Source: Larix kaempferi
Taxonomy: Eukaryota > Streptophyta > Pinopsida > Pinales > Pinaceae
Direction: 5' to 3'
DNA length: 64,000 nt
Assembly (NCBI GenBank): GCA_027924585.1
Contig: BSBM01000826.1
Location: forward strand, 11,253,501 to 11,317,500
Position numbers and translations under genes: made by a program. The stretch's first letter is position 1. Each line of letters opens with the position of its first letter. Below, piece by piece: positions 22,464-33,835 of the stretch. Under the pieces are notes generated by a model. It made no database searches, was not told where the DNA came from, and was given only the letters and a program-made list of their open reading frames with translations.

Positions 22464-22735
22464 GTGAATAAATGTGTTGAGGTCGAACCTGATGTGACAT
22501 CGTCTGATTACCAATCAATGATGTATACCATTAACAAATGTGAGATAACCCACCAATAATGAAAATGGGCATCAAGGCACATAGTACAATCATCAACGTG
22601 CGAATAGATGTGTTGAAGTCGAACACTAGGATGAATCCATCGATTAGGGGACATTGATGTATTCCCAAAACTTTCGATGGCGAGAAAACCTACCACTAAT
22701 GACTACAAGCCTCAAGGTACTCAACCGAACTCTAA
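22464..22735. repeat. Two diverged direct repeats, about 136-bp period
   Basis: A unit beginning gtgaataaatgtgttgaggt at 22464 recurs from 22600 as gcgaatagatgtgttgaagt. Blocks such as tcgaac, attgatgta, acctaccactaatga and gcctcaaggta align in order. The copies are strongly diverged. Confidence 0.5.
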
Positions 22736-23720
22736 GTCTCAAATTCTGGAATAAATGAGATGGGGTCGATGGAACGAAACTTGCTAGAAGGAATGCATTA
22801 AGGCATCCCCCATCAACCAGCACAAGGTACCAGCTACGCTAAAATATTTGGAAGAACTCAGATGGAACGGACTGACTCGATAAGGATGGCCAACATGTAA
22901 TAGTCAAGAGATCTGAGCAGTGGCCGACTCTGGTTTCAGGACTTCCTTTGAATAAGAGCATGAGCAGATGGATAAACGCAGGCAACATAGACTCAAATAC
23001 TCGGGTATAATGACACTGTGCGATGTAGGAGGCATCAACAAAGGGCTCCATAATGACTTGAAGCTTAACCATCCAGTGGAGTAACAAAAAAGAAACGAGT
23101 ATAGCTCCTAAGGTCCTACTATAGTCCCGACTCATAATGAATGGAGTGGAGTGAATGCTCTGTTCAAAGGCGACACAACAGTTGCCAACTAGAATTAGTA
23201 ACCATAATCCCGTCCATCTTTTTAATTTTTTAATTTTTTTTTGTCTTTGTCATATTTGGGAAAGCTTGAAAAACCAAACTGCTTATAGTATAACAAGTGA
23301 CGGAACGAGTTTCAAGTAGCGATCAAACTAGTTCCAAGCAGTGGAACATACCTATGATCAATGCAAGGAAGCATGTGCAGGATGTGGACACTTGGGGGCT
23401 TTCCCTTAGGGTCAAGGGTCATCAAACTGTGAAAGGAAAATGAAAGCTCTGCATGGCTCGATAGGGAAAAGTGCTTAGGCACCAAGCTAATAATCAAGTA
23501 AGCAGGAGCCGACACAAGGCTCAAGTGGCAAGCAGGATCATGCAATGCAATCACAACTTGATATAAATGGGGGGATTCCTTATGGAAGATGGCCAGCATA
23601 AGACAAAGTAGAGTATGAGTCTTTATCGCAAAGTCATGGCATAACTACAAAGGACTCCCAATCCTAGAGAGAAACAACAGCATGGGCACCAAAAGGCATA
23701 AAAGGGCTCCAACTAGGGCT
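22736..23720. other. No gene seen
   Basis: Repeat-like sequence, probably the internal 3' part of an old LTR element. Minus-strand open stretches at 22839-23135 and 23312-23599 show no recognisable domain. Confidence 0.4.
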
Positions 23721-24292
23721 TCGAGTAACAAACGGGAAAATCTTTGGCGTTGAAGGATAAGTGATGCTTTAACCCTCATGGCTTTGGCGCTTGGTCTCAT
23801 GGTGAAGCCCTCGATGCTGGGAACATACCTTTTGCTCCATTTTAATTCGACACTTTGGCCCAATATAAAGAATACAACAAACCTTTTTTTTTTTATAAAG
23901 TCTCCTTACTTCATAAAATTGATTTTTTGGCTAAAAATTAAAATATCAAAAACCTTCAAAAAGCTTTAACTTTTGGAAAATAGAATATTGAAGCTTTTCC
24001 TGTTCATAAAACCTCCAATTATGCCCAAATTGTGAAAACCTTTCTCCATACTTTGTTTTTTTTTTGTCCTTAGCCAATAAAAATATTAAACACTTTTCTT
24101 CGTAAGTTTTGGCTTAGGTTAAAAGCAGTCAAGGCTGCATTCGACTTGGGTTTTAAAATTTTTCTAGGTCCTTTATAAAAGCCTTAGTTCACAAATACCT
24201 AGGACCATTTTTTTTTCTACAACCTAAGACAAATCACTCTTTCTCGGGTAGGCTTGAAACCCCCTGGCATTGAGAATTATTGAATGCCAACA
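23721..24292 (-). repeat. 3' LTR of gag-only copy 1, truncated
   Basis: This matches the last part of the long LTRs (for example 46440-47014). On the minus strand it begins TGTTGGCATTCAATAATTC at 24292 and stops matching the other copies near 23721. Confidence 0.8.
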
Positions 24293-24560
24293 ACTGGCTC
24301 CTAATGGGGATGATGTCCTCCAAGCGAGGCAGCAAAGAACAACGTAGACCATGTGCCTGACCATTGGGCGGCTCCCAATCCCGAAAATTGCAACCTGCAA
24401 CGGCATCCAAAAACTGTAGCTGAAAACCGATAGCTGTTGAACACTAAAACATACATGCTGGAACTAAACTGAAAACAATGCTGTACATACTGAAAAAAAT
24501 GTTTGCCGGGCAAACTTATTCATCCTACCTACCCTACTCTGCTGAAACGCGACTGCTGAA

Positions 24561-25800
24561 TCAAATGACACAAAAGTGCCAATGAAGCCAATCTAATAAC
24601 TGACCATCTGCTCGACTATGGCTTGCATTGCTTTTGAGTGAGTAAGGAAGACAGAAAACAAACCATTCCAAACATTCTCTACTAATGAGTTCATGTCCCA
24701 CAAATGTTAGAAAATTCATTTTCCCCTTAGACTGTAGTAAATTAGCATAAGGATCTTCAACAGTTTGAAATATTATCACGTCTCGAGATTCAGCAAGAAT
24801 GCAAATATCTCTTTCAAGTTGATCCGCAAGACTATTCAACCGTGGATTCATGAAAGTGTATAGGGGAGCGTGATATTCTAATAACTGGGTGTTGACTGCA
24901 TCTTCCTCAAGTATGAGCATCTCTGTTTCCCTTTTTGGTATGTCATCTATCCCATCTTTATACTTATCCACATCATTTTCCAAAACATCTTCAAACAACA
25001 AACATCCTTCAAGATCATTAATCATGTCAACCCTATCTTCTTGATGGAAATAAATGGTGTCTAACAGCTGATCCCTTGGCAAAGAATCATCATCATAAAT
25101 AGGTTCCTTCAAAGGATCGTCATAACTGTCAAGGTTTAAATTTAGATTTACATGATTGAAAATGGAAGAAGTCTCACTTACATACCCTGGACTGTGTGAA
25201 CAATGCAGATCTGACATTACAGGAGCTGTAATATGACCTTTCAGGACTTGATCTATTTCATCTTCAGATAGAGGAGAAATTATGGAAATACTATGGAGGC
25301 GTCCACCTTTCTTGTTTAAGGAAAAATCAGCAGCATCAACTGAGGCCTGTTCTATCTTTTGTATTCCAAGAGAAGTACTGATTTTTAGTTTTTTAAGTGA
25401 ATGAAATAAGACAGAGTCCTCTAGACCCACAACTTCTGAAATAGTGTCACATGGAGAGAAGCTTTTCTGACCTTCTTCTGAATTAGAAGACCACTGACAA
25501 GACTGAAGAAAATTCTTATCCGGCTCGGGAGAAAAGATACAAAGGCCATCACCAATTTCATTCGAAAATTCAGAATTTAAAACTTGCCCTTCTTCATCAA
25601 AAACAACAGAACCATCATTAAATTCTTCAATGACATCAAGTGCAACAGACTCTTCTTGATAAAAAATTTCTGAATGCGAAACGGAGACCTAGTTTTCTGT
25701 TTGGCACTTTTCTACCCTATGGCAAACTCCTGCTTTTTGGGAATGATGACAGACTTGTTCTTCTTCTTCTTTAATTCCACTTTCAAAAAAGTTTATGGAG
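24561..25800 (-). pseudogene. Second ORF of the gag-only element (copy 1)
   Basis: The minus-strand frame is open from about 25430 to 24561 (289 codons, no ATG at that edge) and is preceded by further coding in the same frame back to an ATG near 25807 (MESSINFFESGIKEEEQVC), interrupted by a TAG at 25689-25691. The protein is acidic, with segments such as SPLSEDEIDQVLKGHITAP and LEGCLLFEDVLENDVD. The C-terminus is hydrophobic and aromatic (ECLEWFVFCLPYSL). I do not recognise a family. It follows gag directly but in another frame. Confidence 0.55.
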
Positions 25801-25807
25801 CTCTCCA

Positions 25808-27133
25808 TCACAGATTTCTGTTTTTGATTAGAAGCCTTAATTTTTGTTTTATCAATTCGAACGAAGCATAACAGAGGGGTAGATAGTCACTTTCAGCATG
25901 TTTATTTTTAGAGGTCTGATCATGGATAGTGATTAGATTTTCTTCACTAACTACCTTGGGACTTATAAAGTTTTCAGTCGAAGCCATATCCAAACAATCT
26001 TCTTCATACTTATCAAACTTATGTGGACTGAAATTTTCTTTGAAACCATCATTAACAGAAATTTCAGCAGGCTGATTGTAATTGACATAAAACAAGTCAG
26101 AGTTACCTTTTTCTGTCACATCACCCAGCTGATCATATCTTTGTTTGTCACGGGAAAAACTGGAATGCCAAGCCATTTCTCCTTGTCCATACTTCTCTTC
26201 GAACCCACATTCTTCTTCAATCCTCTCATCATTTTCTTTGCTCGATAATTTCCTGGACATTCTAAGATTATCTTCAACTTGTAAAGCATCAACGAACATA
26301 TGTTGTAAACTGGAGGGATTTCTTTCCAAGAGAAGAAAAGAGAAATCGGAATGAAAAATAGATACATAATGTAACTTGGCAGCATTCTCTAGGGGCTGCA
26401 TTTCTTTCGGCATATCATAATAGGCGCTCGCAAACCTCCTGTTGAAACTGGATAAGGATTCCCCTTCCAGCACCCTCATAGAGTAAAATTCTGAAAGTAC
26501 TAGGTCCCATGACCTCCTCTTACCCCAAAACTTCAAGAAGACATCAGAAAACCCCTCCCGTGGCTCTATAGACTCTGGGTGTAAATGGCAAAACCATTTC
26601 TTCACATATCCCTGGAAAGATTGAGCAAAAATCCTCATACAAACATCATCCTGATCCACCTCAAACAGATCCAGAAAATTTTCAAAGCCTTGAAGATGCT
26701 TCTCAGCAGTAAGGCCTTCGATTTCTCCATCAAATTTAGGAAGGTATTTATGGTATTTATGAGGATAATCATGGAGAACATGAGGTAGGTGAAGTGGCTT
26801 ATATCGGTTTTGGATATTGGGAGAAACTGAACTATGTAAAGAGGATGTATTATCAGCTTTAGTATCCTGAGGTTCATAAGGCTAATCCTTACTGTCATGC
26901 GGTTCAAGTAAAAGATCTTGATCAAAATCATATGTACAGAATGATGACACATTTTCAGTTTCTAAGGAAGGGCATACAGGAGTAAACCTATGGTCTTTTT
27001 TCGAATATAGTAAACAATAAGAAATTCTTTTTCCAAGCTTAGGAAAAGACAGGAAAAGATTTACAAGAAAGGATAAGATGTCTTGCAGAAAACTGAAACT
27101 TGAGTACCTTGTCTTTTCATCATGCCTTTCCAT
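25808..27133 (-). pseudogene. gag of the gag-only element (copy 1), one internal stop
   Basis: An ATG at 27133 opens a 441-codon frame with one TAG at 26882-26884; other copies have CAG there. The capsid domain is clear: RIFAQSFQGYVKKWFCHL, then FSDVFLKFWGKRRSWDL, and GESLSSFNRRFASAYYDMP, the W-F-F-YYxxP layout of Retrotrans_gag in plant gypsy elements. It ends as an acidic tail with LRLLIKNRNL and lacks a zinc knuckle and any protease. It would package element RNA in particles made with, or like, those of an autonomous relative. Confidence 0.75.
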
Positions 27134-27355
27134 GTCTTCACAATGAGCTCATTTCCCAGTGGAGTCTGTCGGTTCTTTTTAAAAGCTTGATTCTGGATCA
27201 TGCCACCAATGGAGTCACTGAAATTTGGATTCTTTAAGATGGAGTCTCCAAGTGAAATATGTACAACCTTGCTGATGTTTGACCGTTGTTCACCATCAAC
27301 AATCAAAACTGAAAACTTTGTCGTTCATACCCAGGGGGGAAAATGAGACCTTTGC

Positions 27356-27373
27356 TCCCCGGCAACGGCGCCA
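27356..27373 (-). other. Primer binding site, tRNA-Asp type, intact
   Basis: The plus strand reads tccccggcaacggcgcca, the form of a plant tRNA-Asp 3' end including CCA, so the minus-strand element RNA carries its complement. It lies 3 bases from the LTR edge. The same site is intact at 60954-60971 and has two changes at 54141-54158. Confidence 0.85.
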
Positions 27374-28527
27374 AAATTTTAGCACTCGGATTTTCCTTGG
27401 GGTGTATCAAAGAAACCCCAAGGTAACCTATTTCAAACCAATCTTTAGACTGAAAGTTGGCCTCCTTGAGCCAGAGAGGGCTCTCTTAACAAATCTGCCA
27501 TCCAATGTCACTACGACAGCAGTTTGACAATGAAACCCAAGGGCTAATTTGTAAATTTATAATAACAAAAACTTTGTTGGTTTTAAATGAGGTGGCTAGA
27601 TCAACATGAACAGGATACCATTGGGCAATGGAGTCGAGAAAACAAAAAACTATGGACCAACAGTTAAACAAATATTTTCATACAAAGGCAAGATAGCTGT
27701 CTTATTACAGTCAATAAGATTTTTTGCAGGTGATAAGGAAAGAAATAAAGACATTCCATTAACAATGGGCATCAATTTTCAGATGAATCCACTGTTAATT
27801 TTAGAGAAATAAATGGATACTCAGATGCGGATAAATAGAGGCACAGAACATGAATCTCAATCTATATGAACGTTCATCTAAGCATAGAAGAAAATGACAT
27901 AATGAAAGGCATAACGAAGAAAGTAAACTTGCACAAGCAGACAAAGGGAAAGGGTACAGGCTGCAATTTTTAAACAACACATGAATCTTTGATGAAAAAT
28001 CTGTTCAGCTCTGAGATCTTTATTAATTTCTGAAAGCCCTTCAAAACACCCGAAATGGGTCTCTCCTTACAGAAAATCCAACCCCTTACATGTTGTAAAA
28101 TGCATAATTTATACAAAAATTTGCCCTCTAAGCAAACCCTAACTGTATTTTTCTCAAAATAGCTTCTTGGAATAATAAACTAACTAATTTTTTACAAATA
28201 AAACAAATCTGGAGCGGTTGCAAAATATCTCGAGTGAGAGAATATAGAGGAATTTTGAAATTTTCTTCAAACTGCTAATTCCAGGGCTTAAAATCATCCT
28301 TATTTTCCACCTGTCGAATATCCTGGAAATGAAATTCTATTGGCTATTTCAATGCCTATAAAACTGGATCTTCCTACTACCTATGTTCCTTTTCTTTAAC
28401 TACCTATTGTTTATGTGCCAACCGCTGAGTGCTGTCGTATGGTTTTGCTCATTCCTTTGCCCTCGTCCACTTCATCTTTGACCTGCTGAGCTGTTCTCCG
28501 AGCCCTCGGCAATATCCTCAATATAAA

Positions 28528-28779
28528 CTATGTTTCCTTTGTCTTTGCATACGATATGCCCTGCATCTTCATTTGCCTCAAGTAGCACTCCTCATAAGCA
28601 GCAAATCCATTTTTTAAAAGAGTCGATAGACCATTATGAATCATGAAAGTCCTAAGCTGGTATATCAAGAATTTCAACTTAATCATCAGTTTTTCAGCTT
28701 CATTAGCCAAGTCACCATCCTCAAACATCCTTGCCTCAAAACTAGACTCCGTGTGATTTATTAGCACTACATATCTCAC
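28528..28779 (-). pseudogene. tRNA ligase-like fragment 2 inside LTR A
   Basis: An open minus-strand stretch of 83 codons. The segments LMIKLKFLIYQLRTFMIHNG, LSTLFKNGFAAYEE and CYLRQMKIQGIS match my memory of plant tRNA ligase (RNL), where a K-F-L-x-Y-x-L-R-T-F...RNGLS.LFK.G..AY..YYLRQMK.W pattern occurs. The match then ends and unrelated codons follow. It is offset by one frame from tRNA ligase fragment 1 just upstream, so the middle of that gene is missing. Copies are in LTRs B, D and E. Confidence 0.6.
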
Positions 28780-28790
28780 GTAACCCTTGT

Positions 28791-29271
28791 CTAGGCTCGC
28801 ATGAAGCTTTCAGGGATGAGCGGAAGTGGCACTTCTTCCAACGCTTTATTTAGATGTGTAACAATCTCAGAGTTTACAATTCGGGCCACAAAACCCTCTA
28901 AAATTTCACCTTGCACCTCAACATGATCTTTCGTTCCTGGCACTGAAATGTCAGCAATTTTATCCCTAACTTCACACGCTGTTCTTGCAGTACCCTCTTC
29001 ACAAAGGTATGAGAAAGCAAGTACACTGTCCCTAAGGCCATCCGCAATTGCTTTTCGTTGACGAGTAATACCCAATCCAGATAAATACTTTGCTTCTGCT
29101 TCACCTTCTGCTCATTTGATTTGCAAGATTTTCTCTGCCTCAACTTTGTCTTTTGTTGCTACCCCCATTCTTGTGGCTGCATTTATTTCATTCATTGCTC
29201 TCTTCATAGTTTCATTAGGCTCTATATCAACAATGAGAGTTTGCACTATCTGAAATCCATAGTTTTTCATA
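28791..29271 (-). pseudogene. SPFH/HIR protein fused to tRNA ligase-like piece, inside LTR A
   Basis: The same chimera as at 44606-45085, here broken: a TGA at about 29114-29116 replaces the CGA arginine codon of LTR B. Downstream the frame is open (28791-29075) and shows the end of the SPFH segment and then the ligase-like [20 protein letters not shown] and [16 protein letters not shown]. It is intronless and in element sense orientation. Confidence 0.6.
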
Positions 29272-29419
29272 ACCTTTTAACTAAAATCGTGGTTTTCTTT
29301 CTCCTAATTCTGCAAATGAATGGCGTTAGGGTTCTCGGAATTTTTCAAGAAAAGTATGAAAAAAAAAATAAGATGACCTTCTTTTATTCCCCACAAAAAT
29401 AACCGAGGTGGTACCACAC

Positions 29420-29887
29420 GGCCTTTGCAGTGCTAGGTGTTTCTTCACTATCGCTGGGCAATGGTACCTTGGAGCTATCCTTCCTTGTATTGTATCTACG
29501 TGAATGCATGCGGATCTTTGACTTCAATCAATATAAATCTGAGGCATCGCCGGAAGACTTCCAAATGAGTTTGTTACAGGTTGAGGTATTGTAACCATTA
29601 TATTCTGCTAAGTGGGTTGTCCAAACATGCTTTGCCCAAAAGTTGGAATTGATACGCCACCCAAACCATCAGAAGCAGCTAACGAAGTGCTGAAAAGATA
29701 CTCATCTCATGTCAAATCCTGTATCCTGGCTGCGAATGGCCGAATTTACCAAACTTCGATGACCTTCCGAAAGCTTTCTGTATCTTATCAGGCTTTGGAT
29801 TGTAAACAAACCATTCGTATTTCACAGGTAACTCAACAGCAGAATGGTCTTCGACGGTGGCTGATTGCTGGCTTGACTCATTCATGA
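29420..29887 (-). pseudogene. FG-nucleoporin (NUP98-like) fragment inside LTR A
   Basis: The counterpart of 45235-45700 in LTR B. The minus strand carries FG-containing segments and a stretch resembling the region before the autoproteolytic domain of plant NUP98. Small substitutions distinguish this copy. The assignment rests on short motifs. Confidence 0.4.
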
Positions 29888-30205
29888 GTAGCCTAAAAAT
29901 GATCTTCCGGTATCCATGTTAGCTCAGAAAACTCAGTCACCAGTCAAGTTTTTTACACGTAGCTGCAGGAGCCATCATATGTTGCAAGTTTTAAATACCC
30001 ATTATGGCTGAAACCCTAATTTTCTTCTTTCGCCGAACGAAATCTCACAAATCTTTGCGCCACTACCTCTGAATGTGAAAGAAATGAGATAACATCGTGC
30101 TAGGGGAAGCATTGGGATAGAGTCGACGAGCTTGTGGTAAAATAGTGTCAGGGTTTTGTCATTCTGTTATAAACAATAAAATGCAAAAAGAGGATACCAC
30201 TTCCC

Positions 30206-30215
30206 CTTTTTATAT
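30206..30215 (-). promoter_or_regulatory. TATA-like box of LTR A
   Basis: The minus strand reads gaatataaaaagggg here; the other LTRs have gagtataaaaagggg at 46023, 50072 and 63803. It lies upstream, in element sense, of all gene-derived pieces, so these would fall in the R-U5 part of the transcript. Confidence 0.5.
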
Positions 30216-31200
30216 TCCCGCCAATGGTTTGTCTTTCTAAAAATGGTACCGCATGGCCCATTTAGTGGTCTTCAATACCACTTTTACATATGCTGGTGAA
30301 TCAAAAACGTACACGTTGGATGGTGGTTTTCGTACCGCACCGACTTCATCTCCTATACACCGAGCATTTTGTAAATGCGGTGTCATGCGGACCGTTGATC
30401 CATTTTGAAACTTCTCCATTTGACCTCGTTACGTGTTAGCATGGGAATCAAGGATTTGAAAATGCAGCAGTCGCAACAACCTCTCCTCTACATAGCTTTT
30501 ACACTTCGAAGAAAAACCTGGGCGCGCCAAATACGTTTTATACATGTTTTCAATCTCGGCCTTTATCCCACATGCAAAATGAAAGAATGTCTTATACTCC
30601 TTATATATCCGATGGCTCACTACATATTTCAAGTAACAAACTGGAAAATCTTTTGCGTTGAAGGATAAGTGATGCTTTAACCCTCATGGCTTCCGCGCTT
30701 GGTCTCATGGTGAATCCCTCGATGCTGGGAACATACCTTTTGCTCCATTTTAATTCGACACTTTGGCCCAATATAAAGAATACAACAAACCTTTTTTTTT
30801 TTATGAAGTCTCCTTACATCATAAAATTGATTTTTTGGATAAAAATTAAAATATCAAAAACCTTCAAAAAGCTTTAACTTTTGGAAAATAGAATATTGAA
30901 GCTTTTCCTATTCATAAAACCTCCAATTATGCCCAAATTGTGAAAACCTTTCTCCATACTTAGTTTTTTTTTCGTCTTTAGCCAGTAAAAATATTAAACA
31001 CTTTTCTTCGTAAGTTTTGGCTTAGGTTAAAAGCTGTCAAGGCTGCTTTCGACTTGGGTTTTAAAATTTTTCTAGGTCCTTTATAAAAGCCTTAGTTCAC
31101 AAATACCCAGGACCATTTTTTTTTCTACAACTTAAGACAAATCGCTCTTTCTCTGGCAGGCTCGAAACCCCCCGTCATTGAGAATTATTGAATGCTAACA

Positions 31201-33675
31201 ACTAGGCTTACTCTACTTTAGTTGCACTTGTTGAGGATAATGGGTTGATTCTAGTTGTTCCACCTTGGTTTTTTAGTATGGCTTCTAGATGAAACACTAA
31301 GAATATGGCAGTTGAAATGACTCTCAAAAGATGGTAGGTAGAAGTCATGGATAATTTTAGGGGCTAAATTTAGCCCATGGGATAAATTAAGGGGGTTACA
31401 AAAATTTAGTGGGCTATTTTCTTATATGGAAAGGTTTTTTTTTAGTTGAAATATATTTGCCCAATATTTATTAGAGAATAAATAAATCCAAAACAAATAG
31501 CCTCCCATATATTAATGAGAAAAATGAAAAAAACTATTTTCACCTTAGCAAAATCTGCCTCCAATTTATGTTTTGCCCCCGATTTCTAAATGGTTGTGGA
31601 ATCATTCCTTCGCCCCCAATTTTTCAGTAGCGGCGAGACTCCCATGGTTATTTTGCACTCCATTTTCTGTGTAATTTAGGCACACAATTGCATGCTCCTG
31701 GATTTTTAGTCAATTTCATGTTGGTACCTTCTTTCACCTCTTGATCTCTAGTATTCGAGGGAAAATCAAGGGCAATTTTGTCCTATATAAAGAGTGTAAT
31801 GATTCATGGTTCACGAACATTGGATTTCACTTGTAGGGTGAAGGTTATGTTTTATGTGATTCCAGTTTTCATTCTCAGTGTTCTCAACATATTAATCTGC
31901 ACGAAACATCTCCATTGTTGAAAGCTCAAGTCTTGAAGGGGCATACCGCACATGCAATTTATCAGAGAATACATACTCGCATCATGTTTTTTATCCAATA
32001 ATTAATGCAGTGTGCTTTTTATCATGCATTTTATCTGCAACTACAATAGATTATTATAGTGTAAGTTTGTCTTTTATCATTATTTTTATCATGGATGTTT
32101 TTCAAGGCGTGTTCAATTCTATGGCACTCATGATTCTTAGTGCTTATTGAGTGTTTTTAGGGTTTTTATGTATCCTAGGATTACTGGTTTCGTCAAAGCA
32201 ATATAGAGCTAAGAAGATATGATTTATTTTATGCCTTTTCAAGTTTAAACCATCGACTAACATTTAAATGTTATTAGTGGTTGTTACTCTTGATGGAGAG
32301 ATGCCACGTGGTTTTATATATTCAAAGTAAATTTGTCCTAGTTATTTAATATATGCTTTTATTAAGATCTTGCTCTGTGATTATTATTGGACCCGAGGCT
32401 TTCATGAGAGTGTGTATGTTCATATTTTTTGTGTGTTATTCTTTATGTTTGTGATATTTGTAATATAAATCAATGCACATTGATTATAATGTTGGGGCTA
32501 CAATGGAATGGCAATTATTTTGACATTATCTTCTTGTATAGTTGTCCAAAGCCTTCAGGTAGATTCTTTTATTTGTATCGATGAGTTCGTGACTGGTAGA
32601 TTTTTTATTCGTATTTCCAAGTTCATCAATTTTAATTGTAACAATTTTTTTGGGGGTTTGGTATTCATTTTACGGTATTTTTCTTTTTGCAAGGGTCGTT
32701 CAGTAGTAAAATATTTTTTTGTAATTTGTTTTGATGTGTAATCGCTATCATCATTAAAAAATGGATCTAGTTATGTATGATGAATATATGATTTAGTTGG
32801 AGCACGATACTTATTTCCATCATGATTATATATAATATGTACAAGGAAGGTTTGACATGATATGTAGACATTCTGCTATTTCATATCTTGTCTTTTGCAT
32901 TCAATGATGGTGCGAAACCATTTTTACAAAATTTTGCATGCTTTTGAAAATTTGAAGGACATAGATATAGAAACCACCTCAGTTTATCTCAGAAAAAATA
33001 GTCTTTCGAAGTAGTTCTAATGATATGCATGATGATGCATTAATGTGCTTTCTATTCTTGTTAGTGTCTGTTCTTATTCCTAATAACCCTTGCAAGTTTC
33101 TCACTAACTCTAAAAATTCTAAGTCAAATGACATAATTCATATTTTGATTGTCAAGAAAAATAGGAAAAGGTGGTATTCATATCTATAATCAAAAAATCA
33201 TGTTGTTTTTTTCTTAGAGGGTAGCTTAAAAATGTGAGGTTTGGAAAATAAGTTATTTGGGAATTCATACACTATATTAAGCTTGTGGGTCTCGATAAGA
33301 CCCCACATTGTAATACTGGTTCATGGGTGCCATAATCACTCCACGATGTAAAGTGTTCAAATATATCAATTTGTGAGCCTGTCAAGATTTAGGTCCCCAC
33401 ATGTCTGTGGGAACATTAAGGGACAAGATAACATGTGGAGTCCCCACTTTCCCTAGATCTAGTTAGTGCAGTTATGTTTCACTAACACATTTATTCGTGA
33501 GTGAATGAATATCGCTTGTGAAATGTATAAATAAATTCCTCCTCTCGTCATTCATGTATTTTTTCATTTGATATTTTAGGATTTGAGAGAGTCCAAAGTT
33601 GGGCTTTGGTATATACTCTTCTATTGCACTACCTTAGTAATCTATAGAATCAAAAGTTGAGTCTTCCTCACAAAA
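31201..33675. other. AT-rich intergenic sequence, no gene seen
   Basis: No coding domain on either strand. A polypurine-like ttaaggggg near 31389-31397 and a TATATAAAG motif near 31784 may belong to an old LTR, but no pair of ends could be defined. The 77-codon plus frame at 32508-32741 has only low-complexity AT-rich sequence. Confidence 0.4.
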
Positions 33676-33835
33676 GATTCACCAAGATGTTACAAGGTTT
33701 TATAATTCGATGAAAGATTCTCCAAGTTTTTCCAATATTTTATAATTTAATGAAATATACGTCAAGATTTTAAAATATCTTAGAATTTAGTGAAAGATTC
33801 GCCAATATTTTACAAGATTCTATAATAGAATGAAA
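33676..33835. repeat. Tandem repeat, 4 x 40 bp
   Basis: Units start at 33676, 33716, 33756 and 33796, exactly 40 bp apart. Each follows the pattern gattc-ccaagattttac-a-attttataatttaatgaaa with several substitutions. Confidence 0.8.

Larger units (their letters stand above)
23721..31200 (-). mobile_element. Gag-only LTR retrotransposon with 3.8-kb LTR (copy 1)
   Basis: Read on the minus strand: 5' LTR 31200-27377, primer site 27373-27356, gag and a second ORF between 27140 and 24560, then the first 572 bp of the 3' LTR (24292-23721), where homology to the other copies ends. The internal region is about 3.1 kb and holds no protease, RT, RNase H or integrase, so the element depended on enzymes from others. 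It resembles the non-autonomous class called TR-GAG, but with very long LTRs. Related units form the array at 43193-64000. Confidence 0.82.
27377..31200 (-). repeat. 5' LTR of gag-only copy 1 ('LTR A', 3824 bp)
   Basis: The edges are defined by the primer site on one side and loss of homology after TGCTAACA on the other. The ends form the inverted pair TGTTAGCA/TGCTAACA; at the left edge of this copy it reads ttttagca. On the minus strand the order is: U3 with an antisense open frame, a TATA-like box at about 30206-30215, then gene-derived pieces. The 31201 flank does not match any other unit, so this is a true outer edge. Confidence 0.85.

Noticed and set aside
25674-25871. Plus-strand frames opposite gag and the second ORF (also 26021, 48634, 52686, 59496)
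   Set aside because: They lie antisense to the gag frames and owe their openness to gag codon composition.
27356-27373. tRNA-Asp gene
   Set aside because: Only the 18-base 3' end is present, next to an LTR; no cloverleaf precedes it. It is a primer binding site.
29612-29887. Plus-strand 91-codon frame repeated in the LTRs (also 45427, 49478, 63207)
   Set aside because: It has no ATG at its start and overlaps the minus-strand NUP98-like piece, whose motifs are recognisable. It is taken as a shadow frame.
30686-30877. 63-codon plus-strand frame repeated in the LTRs (also 23778, 57365)
   Set aside because: It runs into T-rich low-complexity sequence whose T-run length varies between copies, shifting the frame. 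It is probably not coding.
31389-31800. Solo LTR with polypurine tract and TATA motif
   Set aside because: No matching LTR ends or target duplication were found; the motifs alone are too common in AT-rich DNA.
33380-33460. Inverted repeat ccccacatgt...acatgtgg as a small DNA transposon end
   Set aside because: The arms are only about 8-10 bp and no target duplication or partner end could be defined.
33676-33835. CRISPR-like array
   Set aside because: Units are directly adjacent and diverged without spacers, in a plant nuclear context. It is a plain tandem repeat.
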